A DNA stretch of 48,092 nucleotides, taken from assembly GCF_020179405.1 (NCBI RefSeq), contig NZ_JAICBZ010000024.1, positions 1 to 48,092 on the forward strand. The letters are read 5' to 3'. The DNA is from Xinfangfangia pollutisoli (GTDB lineage: Bacteria > Pseudomonadota > Alphaproteobacteria > Rhodobacterales > Rhodobacteraceae). Made by a program: the position numbers and the translations under genes. Every line of letters begins with the position of its first letter. Position 1 is the stretch's first letter. Below the pieces are notes generated by a model that was given only the letters and a program-made list of their open reading frames with translations, had not been told where the DNA came from and did no database searches. Positions 1-7,172 of the stretch are shown here, piece after piece.

Positions 1-210
1 ATGCTGCCCCTGACGCTGGCGCTTGCGGCCTCGGCCTGCGCGACGCCGAAAACCTCAACCGCCTTCGCTGATTGCGAAAGCCCGGTGCTGCTGCCCGCGC
101 GGGATTTGACGCGCGCCGAGGTGGTCGCCTTCTGGGCCCAGGACCGCGCCGCGCTGGTGACCTGCAGGGCAAGGCACGCCGCCGCGGCGGGGGTGGATCC
201 GGCGGGGTAG
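1..210 (+). CDS. Small Rz1-like lipoprotein (possibly 5'-truncated)
   Basis: A 69-residue product begins at the first base of the window, so the true start may lie further upstream. It opens with a hydrophobic stretch ending in ASAC (Cys13), which reads as a lipoprotein signal, although the -3 residue is Ala rather than the usual Leu. The rest contains PARDLTRAEVVAFW followed by DRAALVTCRARH, the sort of short, charged, cysteine-containing tail seen in phage outer-membrane spanins (Rz1-type). That would make it a remnant or cargo lysis gene of a prophage, but no holin, endolysin or inner spanin is visible in the window. A degraded second copy lies at 873-975. The family assignment is an inference from composition and layout. 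Confidence 0.45.
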   Translation: MLPLTLALAASACATPKTSTAFADCESPVLLPARDLTRAEVVAFWAQDRAALVTCRARHAAAAGVDPAG

Positions 211-287
211 GGGGCTTTCAAAAGGGCCGGCAGATCCTGGCTTCGATCATCGGCTGGGGCCTTGCCGGAAGAAGGGTCAGGGTCCAC

Positions 288-761
288 CTAATTCCATGCG
301 CCGGAATAGGACAGGTCGGTGCATTGGGCCAGCTGATGCCCGGAATTTTCGAAACAGAAGGAAACGGCGTTCCGACCGGACTTTTTTACCCAGGCTTTCT
401 TGGAGACCGGCGCCCAGACACCATAAGTGTCCACCGCCACGCGCGCAGTTCCGAAAGTCAGCTCGCAGGTCTCGGCGTTGATCATCTTGGCCGAGAAATT
501 CTTGTAGCGCAGATTGTCATATTCGGCTTCGAGGATCTTGTTTGGCGACTGGTAATCGCAGCTGCCGCCGACATTGGTCCAGGTTCCAGACCCGACCTGT
601 TTCTTGCGGCTGTCGTTTGCGAAGGTCATCACGGTGCATTGGCCCTGCACTTCGGCTTCCCAACCCCAAAGCCCGTCAAAGGCCTTGTCGCATGAGGCCT
701 GCGCGCTGGTCGCCATGGCCATGCAGAGGGCTATAGGCAAGATCACTTTCATCTTCGTCAC
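288..761 (-). CDS. Hypothetical secreted protein
   Basis: This 157-residue protein has a clear Sec signal peptide: MTKMK, a hydrophobic core, and a likely cleavage after SAQA. The mature part is rich in Trp, Tyr and paired Cys residues (SCDKAF, QGQCTV, GSCDYQ, AETCEL, FCFENS, QCTDLS), giving six cysteines that could form disulfides in the periplasm. I do not recognise the family. Two Met codons lie close together at the N terminus (Met1 and Met4); either keeps the signal peptide. It stands alone, transcribed away from the toxin-antitoxin remnants, with about 250 bases of mostly decayed sequence upstream. Confidence 0.6.
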   Translation of the reverse strand: MTKMKVILPIALCMAMATSAQASCDKAFDGLWGWEAEVQGQCTVMTFANDSRKKQVGSGTWTNVGGSCDYQSPNKILEAEYDNLRYKNFSAKMINAETCELTFGTARVAVDTYGVWAPVSKKAWVKKSGRNAVSFCFENSGHQLAQCTDLSYSGAWN

Positions 762-872
762 CTCTCTTTTTCAGCACCAGTGCCGCCCCCAAAGAAGACC
801 GAGGATGCGACCTGACTTTTGCGTGAAAGTTCTGAAAGGCTAGGAGGGTGAAGCGATTCTCTCAACATGAGA

Positions 873-975
873 AGGCCGGTGCAGCGGCCCGCGCGGGATC
901 TGGCCCCGGGCCGAGGTGGACGCGTTCCGGGGCCCGGTCTGTGCGGCGCTGGTGACCTGCAGAGCCAGAAAGGGA
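873..975 (+). pseudogene. Frameshifted second copy of the Rz1-like gene at 1-210
   Basis: The bases from about 873 to 975 align with about 78-180: both carry the blocks GCCCGCGCGGGAT, GCCGAGGTGG and GCGCTGGTGACCTGCAG in the same order and spacing. The copy has one extra base just before GCCGAGG (near 907-911), which breaks the reading frame after the PARDL-like part, and several substitutions. It has no signal-peptide half and no usable start context. It is therefore a dead partial duplicate rather than a gene. Confidence 0.7.
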
Positions 976-1009
976 CAGCCTGATTATCCTCTGGGCCTTC
1001 GTGGGCGGA

Positions 1010-1315
1010 CTAACGGCGCGCAGTTTTCCGCATTTTATCGCCAGATGGGCCCCGGTCGGCGGGGATATAGGGGATCGGGATCAGTGTCGCGCCCTGGGCG
1101 ATCTGAGCCGCAACATCGGCGCGCTGGCGCAGGGTGTCGAGCGGGGCAGGGGCGACGTCCGGCTGATCCTCGAACCACAGATCCAGCACTTCGGTCGCTG
1201 CCGCCGGGATCTCGTTCCAGTCGTCAGCAGCCGCAAAGCAGCCCGGAAGATCCGGGAAGCTCAGCCCATAGGGGCTGTTTGCGTCCTTATGCACGATGGC
1301 GGTATAGTATCGCAT
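1010..1315 (-). CDS. HicB-like antitoxin, apparently lacking its C-terminal domain
   Basis: The 101-residue product starts MRYYTAIVHKD and carries YGLSFPDLPGCFAAADDW, the signature of the HicB-like partial RNase H fold found in HicB antitoxins. I chose the ATG at 1315 because the family begins with this motif; longer reading to 1360 runs into the neighbouring gene. HicB-like proteins of this type usually go on after the PYIPADR motif with a ribbon-helix-helix or HTH segment. Here the text after PADRG is only PSGDKMRKTARR and then a stop, so the DNA-binding part seems lost. No HicA toxin lies beside it. The gene follows the HigA-type antitoxin at 1332-1625 with a 16-base gap and may be co-transcribed with it. 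Confidence 0.65.
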   Translation of the reverse strand: MRYYTAIVHKDANSPYGLSFPDLPGCFAAADDWNEIPAAATEVLDLWFEDQPDVAPAPLDTLRQRADVAAQIAQGATLIPIPYIPADRGPSGDKMRKTARR

Positions 1316-1331
1316 CTGGTGTCTCCAATTG

Positions 1332-1625
1332 TCAGCCGCCCGGGATGGTCGAGGCCTCAAGGCGGATGTTTAGCGCCTTGGTCACGCCAAGAAGGGTGGA
1401 AAGCGTCGGGTTGCCGGTCGGCGACAGGGCCTTGTAAAGCGCCTCGCGGCTCAGGCCTGCGTCCCGCGCGACCTGAGACATGCCGCGGGCGCGCACGATC
1501 ACACCCAGGGTGTGGGCCACATATCCCGCATCCCCGGTCTCCAGCGCGTCGCGGAGGAAAGCCGCCTCAGCCTCAGGGTCACCCAGATATATGGCCGCGT
1601 CAAAAGGGGTGGTCTTGGTGGTCAT
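1332..1625 (-). CDS. HigA-type addiction-module antitoxin (HTH)
   Basis: This 97-residue protein matches the 'probable addiction module antidote' family. It has the N-terminal segment TTPFDAAIYL, then DPEAEAAFLRDALETGD, and a Cro/C1-type helix-turn-helix around residues 45-75 with MSQVARDAGLSREALYKAL. It would bind its own promoter and neutralise a RelE/HigB-type toxin. The toxin gene normally lies directly upstream in this family, overlapping the antitoxin start. It does so here at 1600-1916 but is broken, so this appears to be an orphan antitoxin. The open frame is intact. Confidence 0.8.
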   Translation of the reverse strand: MTTKTTPFDAAIYLGDPEAEAAFLRDALETGDAGYVAHTLGVIVRARGMSQVARDAGLSREALYKALSPTGNPTLSTLLGVTKALNIRLEASTIPGG

Positions 1626-1916
1626 AACCGATCTCCTGCGCTACCTTCTTGGCGCGCTTGATGTCTCGATCCTGTGTCCGCTTCGTGCCCCGCAGAGCAG
1701 GATGTCAAGCATCCCGTCCTGGCGGCAGAATTACACCCGATAGCCAGGGCCATGGTAGATCCGACGCTCACCAATTCCTTCGAAAACCTTGGTATCCCTG
1801 ATCAGACCTGGGCCAAGCCGCTCGAACCGGGCGGCCACCAGGGCGACGGCCTTGAGGTCTTTGAGGCTGCCCAGCTATTCGCAGAAGGTGGAGATGAGGC
1901 GGATTTCGTTCGGCAT
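1600..1916 (-). pseudogene. Dead RelE/HigB-type toxin gene
   Basis: Reading the minus strand from the ATG at 1916 gives recognisable RelE/HigB-family text: MPNEIRLISTFCE, then LGSLKDLKAVALVAARFERL, then ERRIYHGPGYRV, CRQDGMLDILLCG and, after a frameshift, TKRTQDRDIKRAKKVAQEIG. It is interrupted by a TAG at 1877-1875 (codon 14), a TAA at 1733-1731 where the family has Tyr in the GPGYRVYY motif, and a one-base loss in a G run near 1690 that separates CGG from TKRTQ. The dead frame overlaps the start of the antitoxin gene at 1625, the usual toxin-first arrangement. Three separate lesions make expression of a working toxin very unlikely. Confidence 0.8.
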
Positions 1917-2297
1917 ATGTCGCTTGTAGTTATCATGTGTTGCATTGTCGACGAAGGGCTACAGGTGCGAGGTCGATTGGCGAAGGCATTCGGATCTAGT
2001 CGCAAATGCCACGCGTAACTCTCGCCGCAGCTGAGCGCCCGAAATCGCAGGTTCCTGGCGCAGTCGAAAGGGGCGATGACCGGCGAGCAGGACGCAGGAA
2101 GGACCCTGACAGGCGACCGATCGACTCAGGCGCCGCCGATCACTTGACACCGAAATCCGTGCCAGCATGCTGGGTGGGTCGTTGTTTTGAACCTAGGTGA
2201 TCTCATTTGCCTGGGCTGAACTGGAACAGCGCTTCGGAAATATCCACCATGCATCGTCTCTCAGACCAATTGAAACACAGGCCGGCGGAGTAGAGCA
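1917..2297. other. Intergenic stretch upstream of cas3
   Basis: About 380 bases hold no gene I can support. A TTGACA hexamer at 2144-2149 could be a -35 box for the cas operon, but the -10 region about 17 bases later (around 2166-2172, ATGCTG) is poor. A GGCGGAG at 2282-2288 sits a short distance before the cas3 ATG at 2298 and is a plausible ribosome binding site. The part nearest 1917 would have held the promoter of the toxin-antitoxin pair. Confidence 0.4.
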
Positions 2298-4190
2298 ATG
2301 CCACCAAGAAAGGCATTTGCACATTCTGGATATGACCTTGTTGCGCGAAGCGACTGGCAAGATCTTGAAGAACACCTTCAGGCGACAGCAGAACTTGCCG
2401 AAGCCCGCGGCTCCCGATTTGGTCTGGGGAAAACCGCAGGGCTTGCGGCCCGATGGCATGATCTCGGGAAATATGACCCGGCCTTCGATCGAATCCTCTG
2501 CGGAGAAGCGGTGCGCGTCGATCACTCGACTGCCGGCGGGCGGTTGGTTCTGGATCGGGCGACGCCCCTGACGCGCTACGCCGCCGAAGTTCTGGCCTAT
2601 GCCATTCTCGGGCATCACGCCGGTTTGCCAGACCGGCGTGGGTCTGAGGCGAGCCTCCAGAACCGGATCGACAGTTCTGTCGACAAGCTTCCTGCCGACA
2701 TCGCCGCCGCACCAGTCGATCTAATGCCCGCGCTGAAAGAACTGTCGGCGCGGAGCTTCCGCGACCGGCGCGATCCGCGTTCCCTTTCACCAGCAGACCT
2801 GAAGCAGCGGACGCAGCAGGAGGCTTTCGATCTGTCGGTCGCCGGGCGTATGGTGTTTTCCTGTCTGGTGGATGCCGACTTCCGCGATACCGAAGCTTTT
2901 TACGATCGTCTTGAGGCGCGTCTGCGTGATCGGGACTGGCCCGTGCTGCAGAGCATCCTTCCGCAACTGACGCAGGCCTTCGACGCGAAAATCGCCGGCT
3001 TCTCAGCCACAGGCGATCTGAACCGCCTTCGCGCCGGAATCCTGGCGCATGTCCGCGCCAAAGCCGAGATGGCGCCCGGCCTTTTTACCTTGACCGTGCC
3101 GACGGGCGGCGGAAAGACGCTGGCTTCGATGGGGTTTGCGTTAGACCATGCGGCAAAGTATGGCCACCGCCGGATTATCTATGCAATTCCCTACACCTCG
3201 GTGATCGACCAGACCGCCGAGATCTTCCGAAATCTCTTCGGTGATGTCGTCCTGGAGCATCATTCCAGCATCGACGAGGAAAAGCCGGGGGCTGAACAGC
3301 GCGACAAGCTGCGCCTTGCGATGGAGGATTGGGCCGCCCCGATCGTGGTCACGACCAATGTGCAGCTTTTCGAAAGCCTGTTCGCGGCCCGCCCCTCACG
3401 CTGCCGCAAGCTGCACAATATCGCGGGCTCGATCATTGTTTTGGACGAGGCACAATGCCTGCCGCGCAAGCTGCTGCTGCCGGTGCTGCGGATGCTTGAT
3501 GCGCTTGCGGTGCAGTATGGCTGTTCGATCGTCCTTTGCACCGCCACGCAGCCCGCTTTCGACAGTCGACAGTTGCAGACCGGAGGCTTGCCTCTGGCTG
3601 GCCGCGAGCTGGCGCCCGACCCCGAAGAGCTGGCCCGCCAGCTGCGCCGGGTGACGATCCTTCGGGCTGGCGAGATGGACGATGCCGCATTGGTTGAGGC
3701 ACTTGGTGGCGCGCCGCAGGGCATGGTCATCGTCAACAGCCGCGCCCATGCTCTGGATCTCTTCGAAGCGGCAAGGGCTGCGGGATTGGACGGGGTGATC
3801 CATCTGACGACCCGCCAATATCCCGCCCATCGGCGCCGGGTTATCGCCGAGATCCGACAGAGGCTGGACGCAGGCCTACCCTGTCGCTTGATTGCGACCA
3901 GCCTGATCGAGGCGGGGATCGACCTGGACTTTCCGATCGGGTGGCGCGCGGAAGCCGGGCTCGATTCCTGCGTGCAGGCTGCGGGGCGGGTCAACCGGGA
4001 AGGCAAGCGGCCGGTGATGACCAGCACATTGACCATCTTCTCGGCACCCGGTCGGCCGATGCCGAACGAGATCCGGGTACTTGCTCAGGCGATGACTGGC
4101 ACGGCCGCGCGCTTTGCGGGCGATCTGCTGGCGCCTGAGGCGATCCGCGACTGGTTTGAGCATGTCTACTGGCGCGCCGGCGTTACATAG
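2298..4190 (+). CDS. cas3: Cas3 HD nuclease-helicase, N-terminal 630 residues, ended by an in-frame amber codon
   Basis: Cas3 is recruited by type I Cascade to nick and unwind target DNA. The HD nuclease part shows His26, the HD pair His54-Asp55 in WHDLGKY, DH at 75-76 and HH at 106-107 in LGHHAG. The helicase part has Walker A PTGGGKT at 268-274, DEAQ at 383-386, TATQP near 415-419 and the motif VI-like QAAGRVNREGK. All catalytic motifs are therefore present. The frame stops at a TAG at 4188-4190, and the same frame then continues without another stop to 4580 with the family's C-terminal domain. A full product would be about 760 residues, the usual I-C Cas3 size. So either this is a loss-of-function nonsense mutation, or Cas3 is made in two pieces or by readthrough. 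It heads the cas operon. Confidence 0.9.
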   Translation: MPPRKAFAHSGYDLVARSDWQDLEEHLQATAELAEARGSRFGLGKTAGLAARWHDLGKYDPAFDRILCGEAVRVDHSTAGGRLVLDRATPLTRYAAEVLAYAILGHHAGLPDRRGSEASLQNRIDSSVDKLPADIAAAPVDLMPALKELSARSFRDRRDPRSLSPADLKQRTQQEAFDLSVAGRMVFSCLVDADFRDTEAFYDRLEARLRDRDWPVLQSILPQLTQAFDAKIAGFSATGDLNRLRAGILAHVRAKAEMAPGLFTLTVPTGGGKTLASMGFALDHAAKYGHRRIIYAIPYTSVIDQTAEIFRNLFGDVVLEHHSSIDEEKPGAEQRDKLRLAMEDWAAPIVVTTNVQLFESLFAARPSRCRKLHNIAGSIIVLDEAQCLPRKLLLPVLRMLDALAVQYGCSIVLCTATQPAFDSRQLQTGGLPLAGRELAPDPEELARQLRRVTILRAGEMDDAALVEALGGAPQGMVIVNSRAHALDLFEAARAAGLDGVIHLTTRQYPAHRRRVIAEIRQRLDAGLPCRLIATSLIEAGIDLDFPIGWRAEAGLDSCVQAAGRVNREGKRPVMTSTLTIFSAPGRPMPNEIRVLAQAMTGTAARFAGDLLAPEAIRDWFEHVYWRAGVT

Positions 4191-4202
4191 CTTGGCCAGC
4201 TG

Positions 4203-4580
4203 ATGGTTGAGCAATTCGGTCTTTCCCGCAGCGGAACGGATTTTGCTTTTCGCAGCGTTGCGGCGCAGTTCCGCATGATCGAAAGCGCGATGGTCCCGGT
4301 GATCGTCCCCCTTGATCCCGAGGCCGCGGACTGGGTGGAGAAGCTGGGGCTTGCGCAGATCCCGTCCAGCCTGATCGCCCGCAAGCTTCAGGCTCATACG
4401 GTGCAGGTGCCGGCGAAAGCGCGGGCGATCATGCGGGAAAACGGCAAGGGAACCTTCCGCAATCCCGATCTGCGCGGCGATCAGTTTTTCGTCCTGTGCG
4501 ATCCGTCGCTTTACCGCGAGGATATTGGGCTTTGGTGGGAAAGTGCCGAATATCTGTCGCTGGAAGAAAGTGTGATTTGA
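4203..4580 (+). CDS. Cas3 C-terminal domain, separated from cas3 by the amber codon
   Basis: The frame after the TAG at 4188 is the same as that of cas3. It encodes the family's conserved end: GTDFAFRSVAAQFRMIES, VPVIVPLDPEA, VQVPAKARA, and a final WWESAEYLSLEESVI. The first usable ATG is at 4203, twelve bases after the stop, with no strong ribosome binding site, so a 125-residue fragment could be made only by reinitiation or weak internal initiation. In intact Cas3 the C-terminal domain lies over the helicase core and contributes to DNA handling and Cascade contact. Whether the two halves could work together is unknown. Confidence 0.75.
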   Translation: MVEQFGLSRSGTDFAFRSVAAQFRMIESAMVPVIVPLDPEAADWVEKLGLAQIPSSLIARKLQAHTVQVPAKARAIMRENGKGTFRNPDLRGDQFFVLCDPSLYREDIGLWWESAEYLSLEESVI

Positions 4581-4731
4581 ACGGGAATTGAGTGGGATTT
4601 TTTGCATCCAGAATGCAAGTTTTCCATTGCGCGCCGCGGTCGGGGTGATGCCGGGAATCTACCTGGTTCCGGGAAATTCGGCTTGTATGATTCCTGCCTC
4701 TGGCTAATTTGGCAGGAAGAGCGGGGGGAAC
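4581..4731. other. Spacer between cas3 and cas5c
   Basis: The rest of the cas genes overlap or nearly touch, but 151 bases separate the cas3 frame from cas5c. No gene is visible. The stretch is less GC-rich than its surroundings and ends with a purine-rich GAGCGGGGGGAAC right before the cas5c ATG, a good ribosome binding site. It may hold a separate promoter for cas5c-cas2, which would uncouple Cascade from cas3, but I see no convincing -35/-10 pair. Confidence 0.4.
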
Positions 4732-5430
4732 ATGGCTTACGGAATACGCCTGCATGTATGGGGCCGCTACGGCCTTTTCACGCGCCCCGAGATGAAGGTG
4801 GAACGGGTTTCCTATGACGTGATGACGCCATCGGCCGCGCGCGGCGTGCTTGAGGCGATCCACTGGAAACCGGCGATCCGCTGGGTGATTGATCGGATCC
4901 ATGTGCTGGAGCCGATCCGCTTCCAGTCGATCCGGCGCAATGAGGTGGGGCACAAGGCCCCGGCCGGGAATATCAAGCGGGCGATGAACCGTGGCGATCT
5001 GGAAGGGCTGCAGATCCTTGTCGATGAAGATCGCCAGCAGCGTGCCTCGACCGTTCTTGTCGCGCCCGCTTATGTGATCGAGGCGCATTTCGAGCTGACC
5101 GCAAAGGCGGGTGCCGAGGATACGGAAGGCAAGCATCTTGATATATTCAACCGCCGGGCGGCGCGGGGGCAGTGCTTTCACCAGCCTTGCCTCGGCACCC
5201 GGGAATTCGCCGCCAGCTTCGCCCTGATCCCGCCCGATGCGCCGCTGCCTTTCCGCGATCCCCAGGCCGAAACCGCCGATCTTGGCTTCGGCACGCCGCG
5301 CGATCTGGGCTTCATGCTTTGGGATATCGACCACGCCGCCCCGGGCCGCCCCTCGCTTTTCTTCCGCGCCGGCCTGCGCGATGGCGTGATGGAGGTGCCG
5401 GGGCCAGACAGTGCCGAGGTGCGGCGATGA
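4732..5430 (+). CDS. cas5c: Cas5c (Cas5d), crRNA-processing endoribonuclease of type I-C
   Basis: In subtype I-C, which lacks Cas6, Cas5c cuts the pre-crRNA at the repeat hairpin and then stays on the 5' handle in Cascade. The 232-residue protein has the family's N-terminal LHVWGRYGLFTRPEMKVER, the SYDVMTPSAARGVLEAIHW segment, the central GKHLDIFNRRAARGQCFH and the PCLGTREF motif. Lys134-His135 are the likely counterpart of the catalytic Lys-His pair described for the Bacillus halodurans enzyme. The position where that enzyme has a catalytic Tyr seems to be His44 here; this alignment is from memory and uncertain. The stop overlaps the cas8c ATG by four bases (ATGA). Confidence 0.93.
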   Translation: MAYGIRLHVWGRYGLFTRPEMKVERVSYDVMTPSAARGVLEAIHWKPAIRWVIDRIHVLEPIRFQSIRRNEVGHKAPAGNIKRAMNRGDLEGLQILVDEDRQQRASTVLVAPAYVIEAHFELTAKAGAEDTEGKHLDIFNRRAARGQCFHQPCLGTREFAASFALIPPDAPLPFRDPQAETADLGFGTPRDLGFMLWDIDHAAPGRPSLFFRAGLRDGVMEVPGPDSAEVRR

Positions 5431-7172
5431 GCCTTCTTGCCGCGCTGGTCCGCGCCTATGACCGCCTGCCGGACGCGCCGCCTTTCGGGTTTTCTTCCGA
5501 AAAGATCGGATTCTGCGTGGTGTTGGCCCGGGATGGCGCGGTCGCCGAGGTGGTCGACCTGCGCGACAGCGACAAGAAACGCAGCCCCAGGATGCTGATG
5601 GTGCCGCAGGCCCGGAAGCGCACGGTCGGCATCGCCCCGAATTTTCTGTGGGACAAGACCGCCTATGTCCTCGGCGTGACCGCGGGCGAGGGCAAACGCA
5701 CCGCCGAAGAACATGCGAAATTCCGCGCGCAGCACTCGGAATGGCTTGCCGGGACCGAGGATCCGGGCCTGCTGGCCTTCCTGCGGTTTCTTGAAACCTG
5801 GACACCCGAAACCTTCGCGCCGCCGCTTTGGCCAGACGATTTGCGCGACCAGAACCTGGTTTTCGCGCTGGCTGATGAATACCGAGACCGCTTCCTTCAG
5901 GATCGGCCCGCAGCGAAGGCGCTTTGGCGGCAGATCGGTGCCGAAGCGGCTTCGGACCCGCAGATCTGCCTCGTGACGGGCGAGCCGGGGCCGGTCGCGC
6001 GTCTGCACCCGTCCGTGAAAGGGGTCTGGGGCGCGCAATCCTCGGGCGCCAGCCTCGTTTCCTTTAACCTCGATGCCTTCACCTCTTACGGCCACGAACA
6101 GGGCGACAATGCCCCGGTCTCAGAGGCAGCGGTCTTTGCCTATACCACTGCGCTCAACCGCTATTTGGAAAAGGGCAGCGGTCATCGCATCCAGATCGGC
6201 GATGCCTCGACGGTGTTCTGGGCGGATGCCAGCGATCTTGAAGATGCTGCCGAAGCTGAGGTCATGTTTGCGGCCTTTTTTGACTCGGCCGGCGAAGACA
6301 GGGCCGCGACGGCGATCGTCGCCGACAGGCTTGCGCAGATCAGGGACGGCCGGCGGCTGGCCGAGATCGCCCCGCGGCTGGACAAGGGGGTACGGTTTTA
6401 CGTTCTGGGGCTTGCCCCCAATGCCGCCCGGCTGGCGGTGCGCTTCTACTGGGAAGATGATTTCGGCGCCCTGACCGCGAACTATCAAAGGTTCCTCTCC
6501 GACACCCGGCTTGAGCCGCCGCCTCGTGATGGCTGGCCGGCGCTCTGGCGCTACTTGCGCGACATCGCGGTGCTAGGGAAATCGGAGAACGTGCCGCCCA
6601 ATCTGGCTGGCGAATGGATGCGCGCGATCCTGACCGGCACGCCCTATCCCCTAACGCTGATGACGGCGGCGCTGATGCGTCTGCGCGCCGATGGCGATGC
6701 CAATGCGCTGCGCGTGGCGCTGCTGAAATCCGTCCTGATCCGCAATTTCAAACTGGAGGTTCCCGTGGCGCTCGATCCCGCCAATACGAACAAGGGCTAT
6801 GCCCTTGGCCGGCTGTTCGCCGTCTACGAGGAAGTCCAGCGCGCCGCCCTGGGCGGCAATGTGAATGCCACCATCAAGGACAAATTCTATGGCGCGGCCT
6901 CGGCCGCCCCGCAAAAGGTGTTTGCCGCGCTGAATTCAGGCTCTCAGCCGCATTTCTCGAAGCTGAAAAAGCAAAGCCCCGGCCGCGCCGTCAATCTGGA
7001 GCGGCTTCTGATGACGATCACCGATCTGATGGAGGCGGGAAACGACCCGATCCCCGCCTCGCTGTCCAGTCAGGAACAGGCGCTGTTCGGCATCGGATAT
7101 TACCACCAGCGCAGCGATTTTTTCCGCAAGCATGACGCCGGCGCCACCCCCTCGACGGAGACCGAAGAATGA
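5427..7172 (+). CDS. cas8c: Cas8c (Csd1), large subunit of type I-C Cascade
   Basis: This 581-residue protein begins MSLLAALVRAYDRLPDAPPF, the typical Csd1 opening. I chose the ATG at 5427 because it overlaps the cas5c stop in an ATGA and matches the family start; the frame is open further upstream only as an overlap with cas5c. Cas8c recognises the PAM and helps open the target. Text such as PNFLWDKTAYVLGV and FNLDAFTSYGHEQGDNAPVSE matches conserved Csd1 segments. The last 135 residues form the small-subunit-like region that can also be translated alone from a start at 6765. The stop overlaps the cas7c ATG by four bases. Confidence 0.93.
   Translation: MSLLAALVRAYDRLPDAPPFGFSSEKIGFCVVLARDGAVAEVVDLRDSDKKRSPRMLMVPQARKRTVGIAPNFLWDKTAYVLGVTAGEGKRTAEEHAKFRAQHSEWLAGTEDPGLLAFLRFLETWTPETFAPPLWPDDLRDQNLVFALADEYRDRFLQDRPAAKALWRQIGAEAASDPQICLVTGEPGPVARLHPSVKGVWGAQSSGASLVSFNLDAFTSYGHEQGDNAPVSEAAVFAYTTALNRYLEKGSGHRIQIGDASTVFWADASDLEDAAEAEVMFAAFFDSAGEDRAATAIVADRLAQIRDGRRLAEIAPRLDKGVRFYVLGLAPNAARLAVRFYWEDDFGALTANYQRFLSDTRLEPPPRDGWPALWRYLRDIAVLGKSENVPPNLAGEWMRAILTGTPYPLTLMTAALMRLRADGDANALRVALLKSVLIRNFKLEVPVALDPANTNKGYALGRLFAVYEEVQRAALGGNVNATIKDKFYGAASAAPQKVFAALNSGSQPHFSKLKKQSPGRAVNLERLLMTITDLMEAGNDPIPASLSSQEQALFGIGYYHQRSDFFRKHDAGATPSTETEE
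6765..7172 (+). CDS. cas11c: Cas11c small subunit from an internal GTG start inside cas8c
   Basis: Type I-C systems are known to make a separate small subunit (Cas11c) from an internal start within cas8c. Here a perfect GGAGG lies at 6755-6759, followed after five bases by an in-frame GTG at 6765. The product would be 135 residues starting at the VALDPANTNKGYALGRLF segment, which is just where the helical small-subunit region of Csd1 begins. It continues through NATIKDKFYGAASAAPQ and ends with cas8c. Several copies would line the crRNA backbone and stabilise Cascade on DNA. The start is inferred from the site and from what is known of the subtype. Confidence 0.7.
   Translation: MALDPANTNKGYALGRLFAVYEEVQRAALGGNVNATIKDKFYGAASAAPQKVFAALNSGSQPHFSKLKKQSPGRAVNLERLLMTITDLMEAGNDPIPASLSSQEQALFGIGYYHQRSDFFRKHDAGATPSTETEE

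Noticed and set aside
2193-2790. Minus-strand open frames overlapping the 5' part of cas3
   Set aside because: They lie opposite the HD domain coding region and have no motif or start context.
4203-4580. The segment after cas3 as a separate novel cas gene
   Set aside because: It is in the same frame as cas3 and has the conserved end of Cas3 proteins, so it is the detached C-terminal domain.
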